The translations under genes were made by a program, and so were the position numbers. A DNA stretch of 64,000 bases from Iningainema tapete BLCC-T55 (GTDB lineage Bacteria; Cyanobacteriota; Cyanobacteriia; Cyanobacteriales; Nostocaceae), in NCBI RefSeq assembly GCF_014698965.1, contig NZ_JACXAE010000027.1, positions 120,248 through 184,247 of the forward strand. The letters run 5' to 3'. This document shows positions 61,701 to 64,000 of the stretch, in pieces. Each line of letters begins with the position of its first letter. Position 1 is the first letter of the stretch. Below the pieces are notes generated by a model. The model did no database searches. It had not been told where the DNA came from and saw only the letters and a list, made by a program, of their open reading frames with translations.

Positions 61701-64000
61701 ATGAGTAACAGCCCGCAAGCCAAAACAATTCTAATTCTGGCAGCTAATCCTACCACTACCTCTCGACTAGAGTGGGATAAAGAAGTGCGGGAAATTGATG
61801 AAGCATTGCGACGCTCCAATTACCGTGAGCAGTTTAAACTAGAGCAGAAGTTGGCAGTGCGAGCGCGAGATTTTCACAGAGCAATTTTGGATTTTCGCCC
61901 CCAAATCGTTCATTTCTGCGGGCATGGTACAGAAAGCGATGGAATTGTTTTGCACGATGAAACGGGAGAAGCTGCGTATTTAGGTGCAGATGAACTTTCC
62001 AGTTTATTTAAGTCGTTTGGCAAGATAGGAATTGAATGTGTCGTTTTGAATGCTTGTTATTCTCAAGAGCAAGCAAAAGCTATTAACAAGTATGTCAAAT
62101 ATGTGATTGGCATGAATCGCACAGTGGGAGATAAGGCAAGCATTGCCTTTGCTGTCGCGTTTTATGATGGTTTAGCAGCAGGGCAGAATGTGGAGAATGC
62201 CTATGAACTTGGCAAATCTCAAATGATGAAGCATGGGGAGAGCCAAACTCCAGTTCTGTTAAAGAACGAGGAAATTGAGACAAACTTCTATTCTAATATT
62301 ACCAAAGTTCTAGGTAAATTAAACAATGTGCCTGGTTTACCACCCAATTTTCTATCCCGACCACAGGAAATTCAAGCTTTAAAAAACAAAGTTTTGGGAA
62401 ATAATCAGACAATTGCAGTTACAGGAGCATCCCGCAAAGTTGGAGTGCAAGGCATGGGTGGTCTTGGTAAGACTGTATTAGTAACAAATTTAGCACACGA
62501 TCAACAGGTGCAACAGGAATTTCCTGATGGCATTTTTTGGATACCAGTGGGACAAGAGCCATCCGTAACATCACTGCAAATGCAACTAGCAATGATGTTA
62601 AAAGAGCGCCCGCAGCCTTTTGCAAATGAGCACGAAGGGAGAATTTTTCTCAGCCAACAGTTGGTTCAGAAAACCTGTTTAATTGTTTTAGATGATGTTT
62701 GGCAAAAAGAACCTTTTGAGGCTTTTGCTCATATTTTGGGAGAACGCTGTTGTTTACTAGTTACAACTCGTGATGCCAGTTTAATGACGGCTCAAGGTGC
62801 TGTAGAATATAGGCTGAATCTGTTGAATGATGAGCTGGCGTTAAAACTTTTAGCACAATGGGTTAATAAAGAAGTAAATACCTTGCCAAATACAGCGCTT
62901 GCAGTGGCACGAGAATGCGGTAATTTACCGTTGGCATTAGCACTTTGTGGAGCACAAGTACGGGATGGAACACCTTGGGAAGATTTGCATGACGCATTGA
63001 AAGAAGCGGATTTGGAATTTCTAGATCATTCAGACTACAGCGTTTATAAAGCGCTAAAAGTGAGCATTGATGCCTTGACTAAGTTTAATAGCCAATATAC
63101 GGAATGTTATCAAAACCTAGCAATTTTTCCTGATGATACTTCTGTTCCTGAAGCCGCAATCTTGACTTTTTGGCAGCACACTCATCAATTGCGTGAGCGC
63201 GACGGGCGTAAATTGCTAACAATGTTGGCTTCCAAGGCTTTACTGCAAACAACAGGCGAAGCACCAAAACGTTTGGTAACATTACACGACTTGCAATATG
63301 ATTATTTGCGTTACAACGTGGGCGATTTAGCTCATTTGCATCAAGAATTGTTAGCTGTGTATCGCAAAACTTGTACTGATGGTTGGCATACAGTGAAAGA
63401 TGATGGCTATATTCATCAGCGTCTTGTTTGGCATTTAGAAAAAGCGGGTAAAAAAGAGGAAATCCACTCATTGTTGCAGGAAGAAACGGAGAAAGGGCGT
63501 AATGGGTGGTATGAAGCGTGCGATCGCTTAGGGCAAACTGCCATTTTTGTGACTGATGTAGCACACGCTTGGCAATTGGCAGAGGAGATGTTTGAGGAAA
63601 ACCCAACGCAATCAATTGCATTACAGTGCCGCTATGCTCTGATTACAACTTCACTGAATAGTTTGGCGAAAAATATCCCCCCAGCGTTGATGGCAGCACT
63701 GGTAAAAGAAAAGTTGTGGACGCCAGCACAGGGACTGGCATATGCTCAACAAGTAAAAGAATCTGGGCAACTTGCACAAGCGTTGAGCGCATTAGCTCCT
63801 TACTTACCAAAATCGTTACTTCCTGTTGCCCTCGCTGCTGCCCGTGGTATTCAAGATGACTCAAACCGTGCTCATGCCCTGAGTCAACTAGCGCCACACC
63901 TACCAGAGGTACTGCTAGAGCAAGCCCTCGCTGCTGCCCGTGGTATTCAAGATGACTCAAACCGTGCTCATGCCCTGAGTCAACTAGCGCCACACCTACC
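61701..64000 (+). CDS. CHAT-NB-ARC STAND ATPase (NLR-like), cut by window end
   Basis: Open from ATG 61701 to the window edge (766 codons visible, no stop). Residues 1-200 are a CHAT caspase-like protease with His75 in FCGHGTESDGI and Cys119 in VVLNACYSQEQA, the expected dyad. Residues about 225-520 form an NB-ARC ATPase: GMGGLGKT (251-258), Walker B LIVLDDVW (Asp331), LLVTTRDASL and CGNLPLALALCG. A helical winged-helix/linker follows, then at about 710 begin Ala/Leu-rich repeats (ALAAARGIQDDSNRAHALSQLAPHLP) of 32 residues. This is the architecture of bacterial NLR-type conflict proteins. Promoter and complete repeat array are not visible. Confidence 0.88.
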   Translation, partial: MSNSPQAKTILILAANPTTTSRLEWDKEVREIDEALRRSNYREQFKLEQKLAVRARDFHRAILDFRPQIVHFCGHGTESDGIVLHDETGEAAYLGADELSSLFKSFGKIGIECVVLNACYSQEQAKAINKYVKYVIGMNRTVGDKASIAFAVAFYDGLAAGQNVENAYELGKSQMMKHGESQTPVLLKNEEIETNFYSNITKVLGKLNNVPGLPPNFLSRPQEIQALKNKVLGNNQTIAVTGASRKVGVQGMGGLGKTVLVTNLAHDQQVQQEFPDGIFWIPVGQEPSVTSLQMQLAMMLKERPQPFANEHEGRIFLSQQLVQKTCLIVLDDVWQKEPFEAFAHILGERCCLLVTTRDASLMTAQGAVEYRLNLLNDELALKLLAQWVNKEVNTLPNTALAVARECGNLPLALALCGAQVRDGTPWEDLHDALKEADLEFLDHSDYSVYKALKVSIDALTKFNSQYTECYQNLAIFPDDTSVPEAAILTFWQHTHQLRERDGRKLLTMLASKALLQTTGEAPKRLVTLHDLQYDYLRYNVGDLAHLHQELLAVYRKTCTDGWHTVKDDGYIHQRLVWHLEKAGKKEEIHSLLQEETEKGRNGWYEACDRLGQTAIFVTDVAHAWQLAEEMFEENPTQSIALQCRYALITTSLNSLAKNIPPALMAALVKEKLWTPAQGLAYAQQVKESGQLAQALSALAPYLPKSLLPVALAAARGIQDDSNRAHALSQLAPHLPEVLLEQALAAARGIQDDSNRAHALSQLAPHL
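63828..64000 (+). repeat. exact 77-nt tandem coding repeat, 96-nt period
   Basis: Bases 63828-63904 and 63924-64000 are identical over 77 bases and separated by 96 bases, that is 32 codons. The window ends in the second copy, so more copies are likely beyond it. Identity at DNA level indicates recent duplication or ongoing homogenisation. Confidence 0.95.

Noticed and set aside
63085..63993. Two minus-strand frames at the window end, one with visible repeats
   Set aside because: They are shadows of the CHAT-NB-ARC gene, whose plus-strand frame is open and full of known motifs.

Overview
The window looks like chromosomal DNA of a filamentous, probably heterocyst-forming cyanobacterium (Nostocales-like). 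Supporting signs are frequent HIP1 octamers (GCGATCGC), CP12, a Calvin-cycle type class II aldolase, the plastid-like tRNA-Lys(UUU), the ARC6/Ftn2-type division protein, AMIN-domain envelope proteins, a DUF4327 protein, an RRM RNA-binding protein, and two XisH/XisI pairs. I cannot name the species from sequence alone.

Region 1 (1-34 kb) is mostly core housekeeping. It holds an AmiC-type amidase, a CPA2 cation/proton antiporter, a PlsC-like acyltransferase, a Tat-exported PhoD phosphatase, and a repetitive beta-helix protein. These are followed by an SDR oxidoreductase, a VapBC-type toxin-antitoxin pair, mnmE, a DUF4912 protein, zipN/ftn2, pdhA, an aldose epimerase, tRNA-Lys and fructose-bisphosphate aldolase. 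Then come a GAF remnant, an unlisted 45-residue microprotein, trmB, two glycosyltransferase-like genes, a metallophosphoesterase, a FIST protein, cp12, guaA, a response regulator, a CDF metal transporter and a DUF4327 gene.

Region 2 (35-53.8 kb) is an accessory, envelope and secretion block. A Cys-type sulfatase with a Tat-like leader sits directly upstream of its formylglycine-generating enzyme. A type I secretion pair (HlyD plus a cNMP-binding/C39-like ABC exporter) is divergent from a MarR regulator. An RRM protein and a 1632-residue DUF4347/DUF4114 repeat protein follow; the latter is a good candidate substrate of the exporter. Next are a TonB-dependent receptor with an AMIN domain and a PepSY membrane protein. 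The last two carry near-duplicate promoter regions with Fur-like sites.

Region 3 (54-64 kb) is a mosaic of mobile and conflict genes. A 1199-bp IS sits inside an Rpn-type nuclease gene: removing it together with one 3-bp target duplication restores the host frame exactly. The IS transposase is itself broken by a 56-nt mini-element. Two XisH/XisI pairs flank a three-part phosphodiesterase/phytase fusion. The window ends inside a large CHAT-NB-ARC protein (a bacterial NLR-like STAND ATPase) whose C-terminal repeats are identical at DNA level. That protein is the best candidate here for an interesting conflict or immune system.

Short palindromes of a GTAGAGAC...GTCTCTAC type are scattered between genes across the window.
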